This document shows, piece after piece, positions 17,001 to 23,895 of a stretch of 41,288 bases of DNA. The notes below the pieces were generated by a model, which saw only the letters and a list, made by a program, of their open reading frames with translations, ran no database searches and was not told the DNA's origin. The stretch is from contig JAGHUJ010000029.1 of the NCBI GenBank assembly GCA_018064905.1, positions 1-41,288 of the forward strand, in the 5' to 3' direction. The translations under genes were made by a program, and so were the position numbers. The first letter of the stretch is position 1; each line of letters opens with the position of its first letter. The DNA comes from Candidatus Treponema equifaecale. GTDB taxonomy: Bacteria > Spirochaetota > Spirochaetia > Treponematales > Treponemataceae.

Positions 17001-17038
17001 ATCCACAGATGACACGGGTTTACACAGATTCTGTGGAA
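17001..17038. repeat. Small palindromic repeat (CCACAGA...TCTGTGG)
   Basis: CCACAGA (17003-17009) and TCTGTGG (17030-17036) are inverted around a 20-nt centre containing TTTACACAGAT. It lies just upstream of the leuB Shine-Dalgarno. It resembles a dispersed repeat seen in many genomes, but only this one copy is in the window. Confidence 0.4.
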
Positions 17039-17091
17039 AATTTCTTTTAAGTTTATCAAATTTTATGGTCTTGTACAAATGATGAAGTAGA

Positions 17092-17155
17092 TTGCCACGC
17101 GGATTCCTGAATTGCTATGCAATTACCGTTTGCTACGCAGAGTCAGATTTGTCGG
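17092..17155. repeat. Folded intergenic sequence before cdd
   Basis: GC-richer than its surroundings, with hairpin AATTGC-TAT-GCAATT (17110-17124) and flanking CACGCGG and CTACGCAG blocks. It resembles the other folded intergenic repeats in style, but I cannot match it to another copy here. Confidence 0.35.
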
Positions 17156-17221
17156 TACTCTATAAATGTTGTGAGATGCGTTTTTAATTCCTAATTATAG
17201 AAACTGTGGTAAAATATTGTT

Positions 17222-17614
17222 ATGACAGATAAAGAACTTGTTGAATCGGCACTGGATGCCAGAAAAAATTCCTATTCTCCTTACTCAAATTACAGGGTTG
17301 GAGCAGCACTTCTTTGCGAGGACGGTACTGTTTACACAGGCTGCAACGTGGAAAACGCTTCTTACCCTTGTGGAATTTGTGGCGAAAGAACTGCAGTTGC
17401 AAAGGCTGTTTCGGAAGGACATCGTAAATTCTCAGCCATTGCCATTGCTGGTTCCAGCGAAGAAATCTGTACTCCCTGCGGAATGTGCCGTCAGGTTCTG
17501 TATGAATTTGCTCCGCAGCTTAAAGTCCTTTGTTCTGACAGCAAGGGCAATTTTGAGGAAAAGAAATTGTCTGACCTTTTGGTTGCAGGATTTGGCCCTG
17601 AATCAATGGAGTAA
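17222..17614 (+). CDS. cdd: Cytidine deaminase
   Basis: Zinc enzyme that deaminates cytidine and deoxycytidine to uridine forms in pyrimidine salvage. The small homotetrameric type is indicated by 130 aa and three Cys zinc ligands: PCGICGERTAV (Cys and catalytic Glu) and PCGMCRQVL (two Cys). SPYSNYRVGAAL and GCNVENASYP are the substrate-binding motifs. No clear Shine-Dalgarno precedes the ATG. A TAAAAT ends 6 nt before it, so a leaderless transcript is possible. It ends 4 nt before the 3' end of the convergent toxin gene. Confidence 0.95.
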   Translation: MTDKELVESALDARKNSYSPYSNYRVGAALLCEDGTVYTGCNVENASYPCGICGERTAVAKAVSEGHRKFSAIAIAGSSEEICTPCGMCRQVLYEFAPQLKVLCSDSKGNFEEKKLSDLLVAGFGPESME

Positions 17615-17618
17615 ATTT

Positions 17619-18062
17619 CTATTCTTCAAACCAGTTTTCAAGCTTTAGCGGAAAATGCTCTGCAATTGTTTCAAAATGCTTTGTGTTTCTTGTAACCAGT
17701 GTCATTTCTTCGGCAATGGCGATGGCGGCAATGAGACTGTCATCATAAGGTGAAGGTTTTCCAATTTTTGCCAACTGACTTTGAATGTCGGAATGAATTT
17801 CAGCTGCTTTTTCTGACAAAATTTTTACCTTGAAATTTTCCCTTACGTCATTCTGAATGAAATCCATAAGCGCATTTTTTTTATGACCGTCCGCCAGAAT
17901 TTTTACTCCGTACAGCAATTCATCTAAGGTTATTACGGAAATTGCCATGTCTGAGGAATGAGAAACCATCTTTTTTAATAAATTAAAGTCTGCATTATAT
18001 CTGAAAAGCTCTGAAACAATGTTTGAATCCAAAAGGTAGTGTTCGTCTTCGTCTCTAATCAT
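17619..18062 (-). CDS. PIN-domain ribonuclease toxin (VapC-like)
   Basis: Toxin of a type II toxin-antitoxin pair; PIN toxins cleave RNA, often tRNA or rRNA, using clustered acidic residues. Visible acidic motifs are YLLDSNIVSEL (first Asp), TLDELLYGV (Glu) and SPYDDSLIAAIA (Asp pair), with the closing LVTRNTKHF. The track start at 18086 is replaced by ATG at 18062, residue 9 of the track translation. That start has GGAGG 6 nt upstream and overlaps the antitoxin stop by 8 nt (ATGATTAG), giving 147 aa. Overlap of this kind is usual for translational coupling. RNA target is unknown. Confidence 0.85.
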   Translation of the reverse strand: MIRDEDEHYLLDSNIVSELFRYNADFNLLKKMVSHSSDMAISVITLDELLYGVKILADGHKKNALMDFIQNDVRENFKVKILSEKAAEIHSDIQSQLAKIGKPSPYDDSLIAAIAIAEEMTLVTRNTKHFETIAEHFPLKLENWFEE

Positions 18063-18399
18063 TTGTTCCCTCCATGATTCCGTCAAATAAATGTGCGGCT
18101 TCTTCGTAGTGTGGACAAGAAAGATCTCTGTTGTTTATAGCTTCAATAAATTCATCAATTTCACCATCAGAATATAAATCCTTGTTCTCTTCCTTAAAAA
18201 GCTGGAGCCGTTCCAGAAAAGTCATTTTGCTCTTGCTGGCCTTAACCTGTTTTAAGAGGGACTGGTATTCTGCCATTGAAATGATTACTGCTACATCCTT
18301 GTTTCTTCTGCTGAGAACTACAGGACCTTCTTCTTCGGCCTTGTGGATGAATAATGGAAGCTTGTTTTTTGCTTCGAAAATTGGAATTGCATTGCTCAT
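18055..18399 (-). CDS. Phd/YefM-family antitoxin
   Basis: Antitoxin partner of the PIN toxin. The N-terminal Phd/YefM fold is recognisable in AIPIFEAKNKLPLFIHKAEE, GPVVLSRRNKDVAVIISMAEYQSLL. This part binds DNA and normally represses the operon. The remaining half is acidic (EENKDLYSDGEIDEFIEAI), suitable for wrapping around and neutralising the toxin. At 114 aa it is somewhat long for the family. GGAGG precedes the ATG. A good promoter with a TTTGAC/GTCAAA inverted repeat lies directly upstream. Confidence 0.85.
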   Translation of the reverse strand: MSNAIPIFEAKNKLPLFIHKAEEEGPVVLSRRNKDVAVIISMAEYQSLLKQVKASKSKMTFLERLQLFKEENKDLYSDGEIDEFIEAINNRDLSCPHYEEAAHLFDGIMEGTND

Positions 18400-18416
18400 G
18401 GATACCTCCAGATTTG

Positions 18417-18455
18417 TTTGACTATATAATATCGTTTAATGGCTATTGTGTCAAA
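18417..18455 (-). promoter_or_regulatory. Toxin-antitoxin promoter and possible operator
   Basis: On the minus strand TTGACA (18449-18454), a 17-nt spacer and TATTAT (18426-18431) form a near-consensus promoter. The arms TTTGAC (18417-18422) and GTCAAA (18450-18455) flank it symmetrically and could bind the antitoxin. Confidence 0.6.
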
Positions 18456-18469
18456 TTTTTATAGCTACC

Positions 18470-18499
18470 TTTACAAAGTTTGAATAAATTTGGTATGAT
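18470..18499 (+). promoter_or_regulatory. Possible upstream promoter of pyrE
   Basis: TTTACA (18470-18475), an 18-nt spacer and TATGAT (18494-18499). A transcript from here would carry the whole repeat at 18505-18598 in a roughly 220-nt leader before pyrE. The 324-nt gap between antitoxin and pyrE otherwise holds the toxin-antitoxin promoter and this repeat. Confidence 0.4.
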
Positions 18500-18504
18500 T
18501 GATT

Positions 18505-18598
18505 GCGGCAGGGATATGGAAGGCGGCGGAGCCGTTGCGAAGCAATGCAGGCGCGGTAGACGCCGGAACCTGTAATAGCCCGACCCGAAGGGTGCCGC
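18505..18598. repeat. Structured intergenic repeat, family 1, copy B
   Basis: Outer arms are GCGGCA (18505-18510) and TGCCGC (18593-18598). Internal hairpins include TTGC-GAA-GCAA, GGCG...CGCC and ACCC-GAA-GGGT. It shares GCAGGGAT and GGAACCTGTAATAGCCCG with copy A at 5277. Confidence 0.7.
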
Positions 18599-18723
18599 CC
18601 ATTGTTTTTGGTGGCATCTTTGGCCGCCTGTATTCAAAAAAAGGTAAAACTGTGGTAACCTACTATTATTAAAATTGTTGTGTCCGTTCGTGGCATATTT
18701 TGAATGAAGTTTAGGAGACAATT

Positions 18724-19410
18724 ATGGAATCATACAAAAAAGAATTCATTGACTTTATGGTTGAGTGTCAGGTTTTGAAATTCGGGTCATTTACACTTAA
18801 ATCTGGCCGCCAGTCACCATTTTTTATGAATGCTGGTGCTTATGTTACTGGAAGCCAGTTGAAGAGACTTGGTGAATATTATGCTAAGGCTATCCACGAT
18901 AATTTTGGGGACGATTTTGATGTTTTCTTTGGTCCTGCTTACAAGGGAATCCCTCTGGCTGTTGTGACTGCCGTTGCTTATTCTGAACTTTATGGAAAAG
19001 AAGTGAAATATTGCTGTGACCGTAAGGAAGAAAAAGACCACGGTGCTGATAAAGGTGCTTTGTTGGGCTACAAAATCAAGGACGGTGACCGTGTTGTAAT
19101 TATTGAAGATGTTACAACTTCGGGTAAGTCTATAGAAGAAACTTATCCAAAAATCAAGGCTCAGGAAACAACTCCTGGTGGAATTAAAATTGTTGGTGAA
19201 ATTGTTTCTTTGAACCGCATGGAAAAGGCTCCTGATTCAACTAAGGCTGCCCTTGATGTGATCACTGAAAAGTACGGTTTCCCAGCAAAGGCTATTGTTT
19301 CTATGGCTGATGTTGTTGATGCCCTTTACACAAACGGTGACAAAAAACTGATTACAGACGAAATCAAAACTCAGATTGATGCATATTATGCAGAGTATGG
19401 AGCAAATTAA
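18724..19410 (+). CDS. pyrE: Orotate phosphoribosyltransferase
   Basis: Converts orotate and PRPP to orotidine monophosphate in pyrimidine synthesis. Motifs are FGSFTLKSGRQSPFFMNAG, FFGPAYKGIPLAV and the Lys-rich loop CDRKEEKDHGADKG. The PRPP-binding signature is VVIIEDVTTSGKSIEE. Length of 228 aa is usual. AGGAGACAATT directly before the ATG is nearly identical to the leader of the GH28 gene. No other pyr genes are adjacent. A long leader containing a folded repeat precedes it; no PyrR-type attenuator is evident. Confidence 0.95.
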   Translation: MESYKKEFIDFMVECQVLKFGSFTLKSGRQSPFFMNAGAYVTGSQLKRLGEYYAKAIHDNFGDDFDVFFGPAYKGIPLAVVTAVAYSELYGKEVKYCCDRKEEKDHGADKGALLGYKIKDGDRVVIIEDVTTSGKSIEETYPKIKAQETTPGGIKIVGEIVSLNRMEKAPDSTKAALDVITEKYGFPAKAIVSMADVVDALYTNGDKKLITDEIKTQIDAYYAEYGAN

Positions 19411-19444
19411 CTGTCTTTTGTAGTTTAGTTCCTGTAAAATTTGT

Positions 19445-19469
19445 GGTGGTTTCGAGGGCCTCAACCACC
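19445..19469. repeat. Stand-alone GGTGGTT/AACCACC hairpin
   Basis: GGTGGTT (19445-19451) and AACCACC (19463-19469) flank TCGAGGGCCTC. It lies between the convergent pyrE and araC-type genes, where it could act as a 3' structure for either transcript; no T run follows. Confidence 0.65.
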
Positions 19470-19485
19470 GCATAACTTGTGTTGA

Positions 19486-20337
19486 TCAATCTGTCTGCTG
19501 CTTTCTGAACTCTCTTGGGGATTGGCCTGTGTGTTTTTTGAAGGCGTCCCCAAAATAGTTGCTGTTGGTAAAACCGCAGGCCAGGGCGATTTGGGTTATG
19601 GTGAGCTGTCCGTTTAAAAGCATTTCCTGACTGTGCTGAAGACGGATATTGGTAAGGTATTCCTTAAAACCGTAGCCCGTAACTTCCTGAAATTTCCTTG
19701 AAAAATATGTGTCCCTCATTCCTGCAATCTGGGCCGCCTGTTCAAGTGAAATGTCCTTTTCGTAATTTTCAAAAATGAATCTTGCGGCTTTCTGAATTGA
19801 AGCTTCTGTTTCACCAATAAGCTGTTCCCTTTCATTGCGACCGTCTGAATTTCTTGCAATTTGTATCAGCAGCTTCAAAAGACAGCTTTTTCTGTTTATC
19901 TCTGAAAATTCGTCATTTTTTCTGGATTCGTACAATAATTCATCAAAGTTTTCTTCTAGTTTTACCCTGGAATTTGAATTGAAAGTCATTTTTCCCATTT
20001 GTACATTAGTTTTGAAAAAATCCTTTCCCAGAATTGATTTTATGTTTTCAAGATAAGTTTCTGTAAAACTCAGAGTGATTCGTTCAACCTTGTCTTCATA
20101 TTGGGTTCGGTGAAGGGTTGAGGGCGGTAAAATTACCAGTTCTCCTTGTGAAAGAATGAAAAGGCTGTGACCCACGAACATTCTGCAGGTTCCTTTTACA
20201 ACATAAAAAAGCTCATAATACGGATGGTAGTGGGATTCTGCCATGGATTCAGTTCTTACGAGCCTGTCTACAAAAAAATCCTGAACCTTATCCCTGTAGA
20301 GACCGTTTCGTTTTGTGTCATAAATCGCGTGTGTCAT
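19486..20337 (-). CDS. AraC-family transcriptional regulator
   Basis: Regulator with an N-terminal cupin-type sensor (AESHYHPYYELFYVVKGTCRMF, GELVILPPSTLHR) and a C-terminal pair of helix-turn-helix motifs. The first is ISLEQAAQIAGMRDTYFSRKF and the second, at residues about 240-260, ends GFTNSNYFGDAFKKHTG followed by QSPREFRK. Such proteins usually sense sugars or uronates. It is divergent from the MATE gene across 90 bp, with the GH28 gene next. It is therefore likely, by position only, to control that MATE-GH28 unit in response to a pectin-derived ligand. Confidence 0.9.
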   Translation of the reverse strand: MTHAIYDTKRNGLYRDKVQDFFVDRLVRTESMAESHYHPYYELFYVVKGTCRMFVGHSLFILSQGELVILPPSTLHRTQYEDKVERITLSFTETYLENIKSILGKDFFKTNVQMGKMTFNSNSRVKLEENFDELLYESRKNDEFSEINRKSCLLKLLIQIARNSDGRNEREQLIGETEASIQKAARFIFENYEKDISLEQAAQIAGMRDTYFSRKFQEVTGYGFKEYLTNIRLQHSQEMLLNGQLTITQIALACGFTNSNYFGDAFKKHTGQSPREFRKQQTD

Positions 20338-20427
20338 AAAAAATCAGTAGTTTTGCCTAAAATTTCATAAAATTATCGTATTTTTACATTTTAATTTGAC
20401 TTATGATTATTTGTAAAGGAAATTTAT

Positions 20428-21825
20428 ATGAAGCTTGGCTTGTCTAAAAAAGATGAAAAATTCAGGGAGTTTTCGCTGAACGGAAACATGTTCAGGGTAA
20501 TTCTGTACGTGTGCATTCCTCTGGCACTTTACCAGAGCCTTACACAGGTTTTCAAGGTGTTCGATACAATGATGGCGGCTCACATCAGCGCAACTGCAGT
20601 TTCATCCGTTGCATATATTTCACAGATTCAGCTTATGCTTGCGGCTCTTGGAAGCGGACTTGCAGTTGGTGCCAGCATAAAGGTGAGCGAAGCATTTGGT
20701 GCAGGTGACTATGAGCTTGTAAGCCGCCGCGTTTCCACAATGATTGCAATGTGTGCCTTGTTTGGAGGAGCAATTCTGGTGATTCTTCTTCCGGCTTCAA
20801 AAGCCTTTTTGCGATTTATGAAAACTCCAGAAGAATTCATTGACATTGGAACAACCTATTTCAGAATAGAAATTCTGGCTCTTGTTGTAACTTTCTTCAA
20901 TAATATATACATCGCCATTGAACGAGCCCGCGGAAATTCAAAGAAAATTCTCTGGCTTAACATGGGAATCGTTGTTACAAAGCTGAGTTTTACCGCCGTT
21001 TTTGTTTACATTCTTCACTGGGGTGTTACTGCCATTGCCGTTGCAACTTTAATCGCTCAGCTTTCCGTGCTTTTTATTGCAATGTACAGCCTCCTTAAAA
21101 AAGACAATGTTTTCAGCTTTTCAATGGGAATGGTTTCATTTAAAAAAGAAATCACAATGCCAATGCTTAAGCTTTCCTTCCCTGTAATGATTGAAAAAGC
21201 TGCCTTTGCCGTTGGAAAAGTAATTGTAAACGCAATGTGTACCCTTTACGGGCCTCAGACTGTGGGTGCTCTGGGAGTTTCAAACAACATCGGTGGAATT
21301 ACCACAATGCCTCAGGCGGGATTTCAGGAAGGTGGAAGTGCAGTAATCAGCCAGAACCGTGGTGCAAAAAAGTTTGACCGAACAATGAAGGCCTTCTGGT
21401 GTGTTCTCATCTGCAATCTGATAATCGGCGTGGTTTTGATGACAACTTCTATTCTTTGCATTGAATACATTTCAAAATTTTTCGCAGGAAAGGATGTGGC
21501 TTTTCAGGAAATGATCAAGGACATTTACCGTTACGAAGCCTGGGGAGCAATTCCTCTTGGGGTTAACGCATCGGTTCTGGCTTTGATGTATGGTTTTGGC
21601 CGAACCCGTGTTACACTTTTTATGAATTTCTGTAGAATTTTCCTTTTCCGTGTGCCGGTTTTGATGGGATTGCAGAAGTTTACGGATTTTGGCCGTGAAA
21701 GTGCCGGAATTGTAATGGGGGTGAGCAATATGTTGAGCGGTCTTCTGGCGCTGGTTCTTGGAATTACAACAATTCTTTCTATTAAAAAGAATCTTGCAAA
21801 AGAAGTTCAGGAAGAAAATAAATAG
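20428..21825 (+). CDS. MATE-family multidrug/polysaccharide-type transporter
   Basis: Integral membrane protein of the MATE family with about 12 hydrophobic segments spread over 465 residues. Typical features are two homologous halves (QVFKVFDTMMAAHISATAVSS and GPQTVGALGVSNNIGG) and loops such as VSEAFGAGDYE and ISQNRGAKKFDR. MATE proteins exchange cations for organic substrates. The substrate here is unknown; position beside GH28 and an AraC regulator invites a link to plant-derived compounds, but this is only context. AAAGGAAAT precedes the ATG. Confidence 0.9.
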   Translation: MKLGLSKKDEKFREFSLNGNMFRVILYVCIPLALYQSLTQVFKVFDTMMAAHISATAVSSVAYISQIQLMLAALGSGLAVGASIKVSEAFGAGDYELVSRRVSTMIAMCALFGGAILVILLPASKAFLRFMKTPEEFIDIGTTYFRIEILALVVTFFNNIYIAIERARGNSKKILWLNMGIVVTKLSFTAVFVYILHWGVTAIAVATLIAQLSVLFIAMYSLLKKDNVFSFSMGMVSFKKEITMPMLKLSFPVMIEKAAFAVGKVIVNAMCTLYGPQTVGALGVSNNIGGITTMPQAGFQEGGSAVISQNRGAKKFDRTMKAFWCVLICNLIIGVVLMTTSILCIEYISKFFAGKDVAFQEMIKDIYRYEAWGAIPLGVNASVLALMYGFGRTRVTLFMNFCRIFLFRVPVLMGLQKFTDFGRESAGIVMGVSNMLSGLLALVLGITTILSIKKNLAKEVQEENK

Positions 21826-21840
21826 AGATTTTGAAAAAAG

Positions 21841-21967
21841 GGCACTACGGCTTCGCCGCCGCTACGTCCGCCCTTCGCTAACGCTCATTCTAAAGCAGTT
21901 CTGGTGGTTTCGACTGAGCTCAACCACCGCCACAGCTTTAGAACTACGGGGCTACCATCGCTAGTGC
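21841..21967. repeat. Structured intergenic repeat, family 1, copy C (with nested hairpin)
   Basis: Outer arms GCACTA (21842-21847) and TAGTGC (21962-21967). An inner arm pair ATTCTAAA/TTTAGAA encloses the GGTGGTT/AACCACC module (21903-21928). The reverse complement aligns over its full length with the copy at 39879-40004, sharing AGCGAT, CCCCGTAGTTCTAAA, TTAGAATG and GTAGCGGC blocks. Confidence 0.75.
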
Positions 21968-21988
21968 ATTAATTAACAGGAGACAATT

Positions 21989-23338
21989 ATGGAAGTTACA
22001 TTGGAACAGTTTGGCGGTAAAAATGACGGTGTTTTTAACAATATGAATGCCTTTGCCATGGCCTTTAACACACTTGCCAGAAACGGAGGCGGAAAGCTTC
22101 TGGTTACTGAAGGAGTGTGGCTTACAGGACCAATGGACATTCCATCCGATACAACGATTGAAATTTCAGAGAAAGCCGAAATTCGATTTTTGAACGATTA
22201 CAAATATTATCCACCAGTTTATACCCGCTGGGAAGGCTGTGAATGTTACGCAATGCATCCGCTGGTTTATGCAAACGGGGCAAAGAACATCAAGATTACA
22301 GGAAAAGGCACTTTGAACGGATGCGGTGAACCCTGGTGGAAACTGGCACTTGCAAAGCGTGACGACCAGATGGAACCAATTGAACCAGTTGAAAAGCTGT
22401 TCGCATCGTTGAATCCAGATTACAAAAATCAGCCGGGTGGCGGCGGTGGAAGGGAAAGTCAGTTCCTTCGTCCAAGCATGATTGAATTTGCAAACTGTGA
22501 AAACATTACCCTTGAAGGCGTAAAAATCATGAATTCACCTTTCTGGACAATTCATCCGCTTTATACAAAAAATCTGGTTCTCAAGGATTTGTATGTAGAA
22601 AATCCCTACGAAGCACCAAATACAGACGGAATCGACATTGACTCCTGCAAGGATGTTCAGATTTTGAACTGCTATGTATCTGTTGGAGACGACGGAATCT
22701 GCCTTAAATCTGGTTCAGGGCCAGACGGAGTACGCTGCGGTGTTCCAACGGAAAATGTATTCATCAAAGGCTGTACGGTTCGATTTGCCCACGGAGGAAT
22801 CGTTCTTGGCTCGGAAACCGCAGCGGGAATTCACAATGTAACAGCCGAAGACTGCGATTTGAACGGAACAGACAGAGGAATCAGAATCAAGTCTAGAAGA
22901 GGAAGGGCCGGTGATTTGTCTGGAGTTCACTTGAAGAACATCACAATGGACAACACGCTCTGTCCGATAGCCATAAACATGTACTACAGCTGCGGTGAAT
23001 ACGATCCAAAGTCATCATTGTTCAGCCTTGAACCACAGCCAGTAACAGAAACGACCCCAACTTTAAAAGACGTAACGATTGTAAATGTAAAGGCAAAAAA
23101 TTGCCGTGCCAGTGCAGGTTTGATAGCAGCGCTGCCAGAAGTTCCAATTGAAGGCCTTGTAATCCGTGACTGTGAATTCAGCACAGATGAAACTTCAGAA
23201 GAGTCCCCAATGAGAAGCGACATGTTCTTTGGCTTGCCAGAAGTAAAAGAGAAATCCTTCAGAATAATAAACGCAAAGAATGCAGTTTTTGAAAATGTGA
23301 AGGTGACAGGACCGAAAGACGCGTTTATTTATGGATAA
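21989..23338 (+). CDS. GH28 polygalacturonase-type glycoside hydrolase
   Basis: Right-handed beta-helix enzyme of family 28, hydrolysing galacturonan linkages in pectin. The four signature regions are visible in order: NTDGIDIDSC, VGDDGICLKSG, HGGIVLGSE and RGIRIKSRRGRAG, which contain the catalytic Asp residues, His and Arg-Lys pair. The N-terminus (FGGKNDGVFNNMNAF) is the usual GH28 start. No signal peptide is present, so the enzyme probably works inside the cell on imported oligogalacturonides. AGGAGACAATT precedes the ATG. It follows the MATE gene by 163 nt, which contain a folded repeat, so co-transcription is uncertain. Confidence 0.93.
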   Translation: MEVTLEQFGGKNDGVFNNMNAFAMAFNTLARNGGGKLLVTEGVWLTGPMDIPSDTTIEISEKAEIRFLNDYKYYPPVYTRWEGCECYAMHPLVYANGAKNIKITGKGTLNGCGEPWWKLALAKRDDQMEPIEPVEKLFASLNPDYKNQPGGGGGRESQFLRPSMIEFANCENITLEGVKIMNSPFWTIHPLYTKNLVLKDLYVENPYEAPNTDGIDIDSCKDVQILNCYVSVGDDGICLKSGSGPDGVRCGVPTENVFIKGCTVRFAHGGIVLGSETAAGIHNVTAEDCDLNGTDRGIRIKSRRGRAGDLSGVHLKNITMDNTLCPIAINMYYSCGEYDPKSSLFSLEPQPVTETTPTLKDVTIVNVKAKNCRASAGLIAALPEVPIEGLVIRDCEFSTDETSEESPMRSDMFFGLPEVKEKSFRIINAKNAVFENVKVTGPKDAFIYG

Positions 23339-23393
23339 AAAATGAATGATGATTGAAGCTTATATCAAAAACACTGATAACTTGTTTACATGA

Positions 23394-23438
23394 ATCTTAT
23401 TTTAATCACCATTAAGTTAATGATGATTAAAATAAGAT
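23394..23438. promoter_or_regulatory. 45-nt AT-rich imperfect palindrome
   Basis: Arms ATCTTATTTTAATCA and TGATTAAAATAAGAT are perfectly complementary over 15 bp. The centre adds CATTAA/TTAATG with one mismatch between. It lies between the convergent GH28 and XRE genes and could be a bidirectional transcript end or a protein-binding site. Confidence 0.6.
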
Positions 23439-23466
23439 GATGAACTTTCACTGAAGATATTTTATA

Positions 23467-23787
23467 TTACTTAAACTCATTCTCCACAAATTTCGCAAAA
23501 TCATTTATCAGATTACTTTTTACTGTTTCTAATTTTTGTTTTAAGATGGAATCTTTTTCATTTTTTGACTCACACTGAAAGAACATAAGGGAATCTATTT
23601 CCAGTGCTTCTGCAAGTTTTTCGAGCATTTGCGGTGATGGATATTTCTTGCCGATTTCAATTGTTCCAATGTAATTTGTTGAAGTTCCTGCTTTTTCAGC
23701 CAACTGTTCCTGAGTAAAACCCCGTATTTTTCTGAATTTTCGTAAATTTTCCGCAAGAACCTGCTGTATTTTTGTCATCGAATCCAA
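23467..23787 (-). CDS. XRE-family helix-turn-helix regulator
   Basis: Small DNA-binding protein of 106 aa. The Cro/CI-type helix-turn-helix occupies residues about 10-65 (LRKFRKIRGFTQEQLAEKAG, TSTNYIGTIEIGKKYPSPQM). A short polar, helical tail follows. It is divergent from the lipoprotein run that starts at 23896, across about 108 bp containing a 21-nt palindrome. It is thus a candidate regulator of that run, by position only. Confidence 0.88.
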   Translation of the reverse strand: MDSMTKIQQVLAENLRKFRKIRGFTQEQLAEKAGTSTNYIGTIEIGKKYPSPQMLEKLAEALEIDSLMFFQCESKNEKDSILKQKLETVKSNLINDFAKFVENEFK

Positions 23788-23858
23788 CCTTTTAGAATAT
23801 TATTTACCATGAACCAGAATGTTTTTATTTACTAAAAAGTTGTATTATTGTTAAATTG

Positions 23859-23879
23859 TTATATACTGATAGTATATAA
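23859..23879. promoter_or_regulatory. Perfect palindrome in the XRE/lipoprotein divergent region
   Basis: TTATATACT (23859-23867) and AGTATATAA (23871-23879) flank GAT. It overlaps the likely promoter of the lipoprotein gene, and a size of about 21 bp suits a dimeric Cro/CI-type protein. Confidence 0.45.
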
Positions 23880-23895
23880 AATCATTGGGGGTTTT

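Noticed and set aside
18443-18721. 92-aa minus-strand ORF
   Set aside because: It spans the folded repeat before pyrE and has no start signal or recognisable domain.
18500-18723. PyrR attenuator or riboswitch before pyrE
   Set aside because: The long leader is accounted for by a dispersed repeat; no PyrR-binding consensus or terminator/antiterminator pair was found.
21841-21967. Integron attC-like recombination site
   Set aside because: The folded shape is suggestive, but no RYYYAAC/GTTRRRY core sites are visible, no integrase is near, and copies do not flank cassettes.
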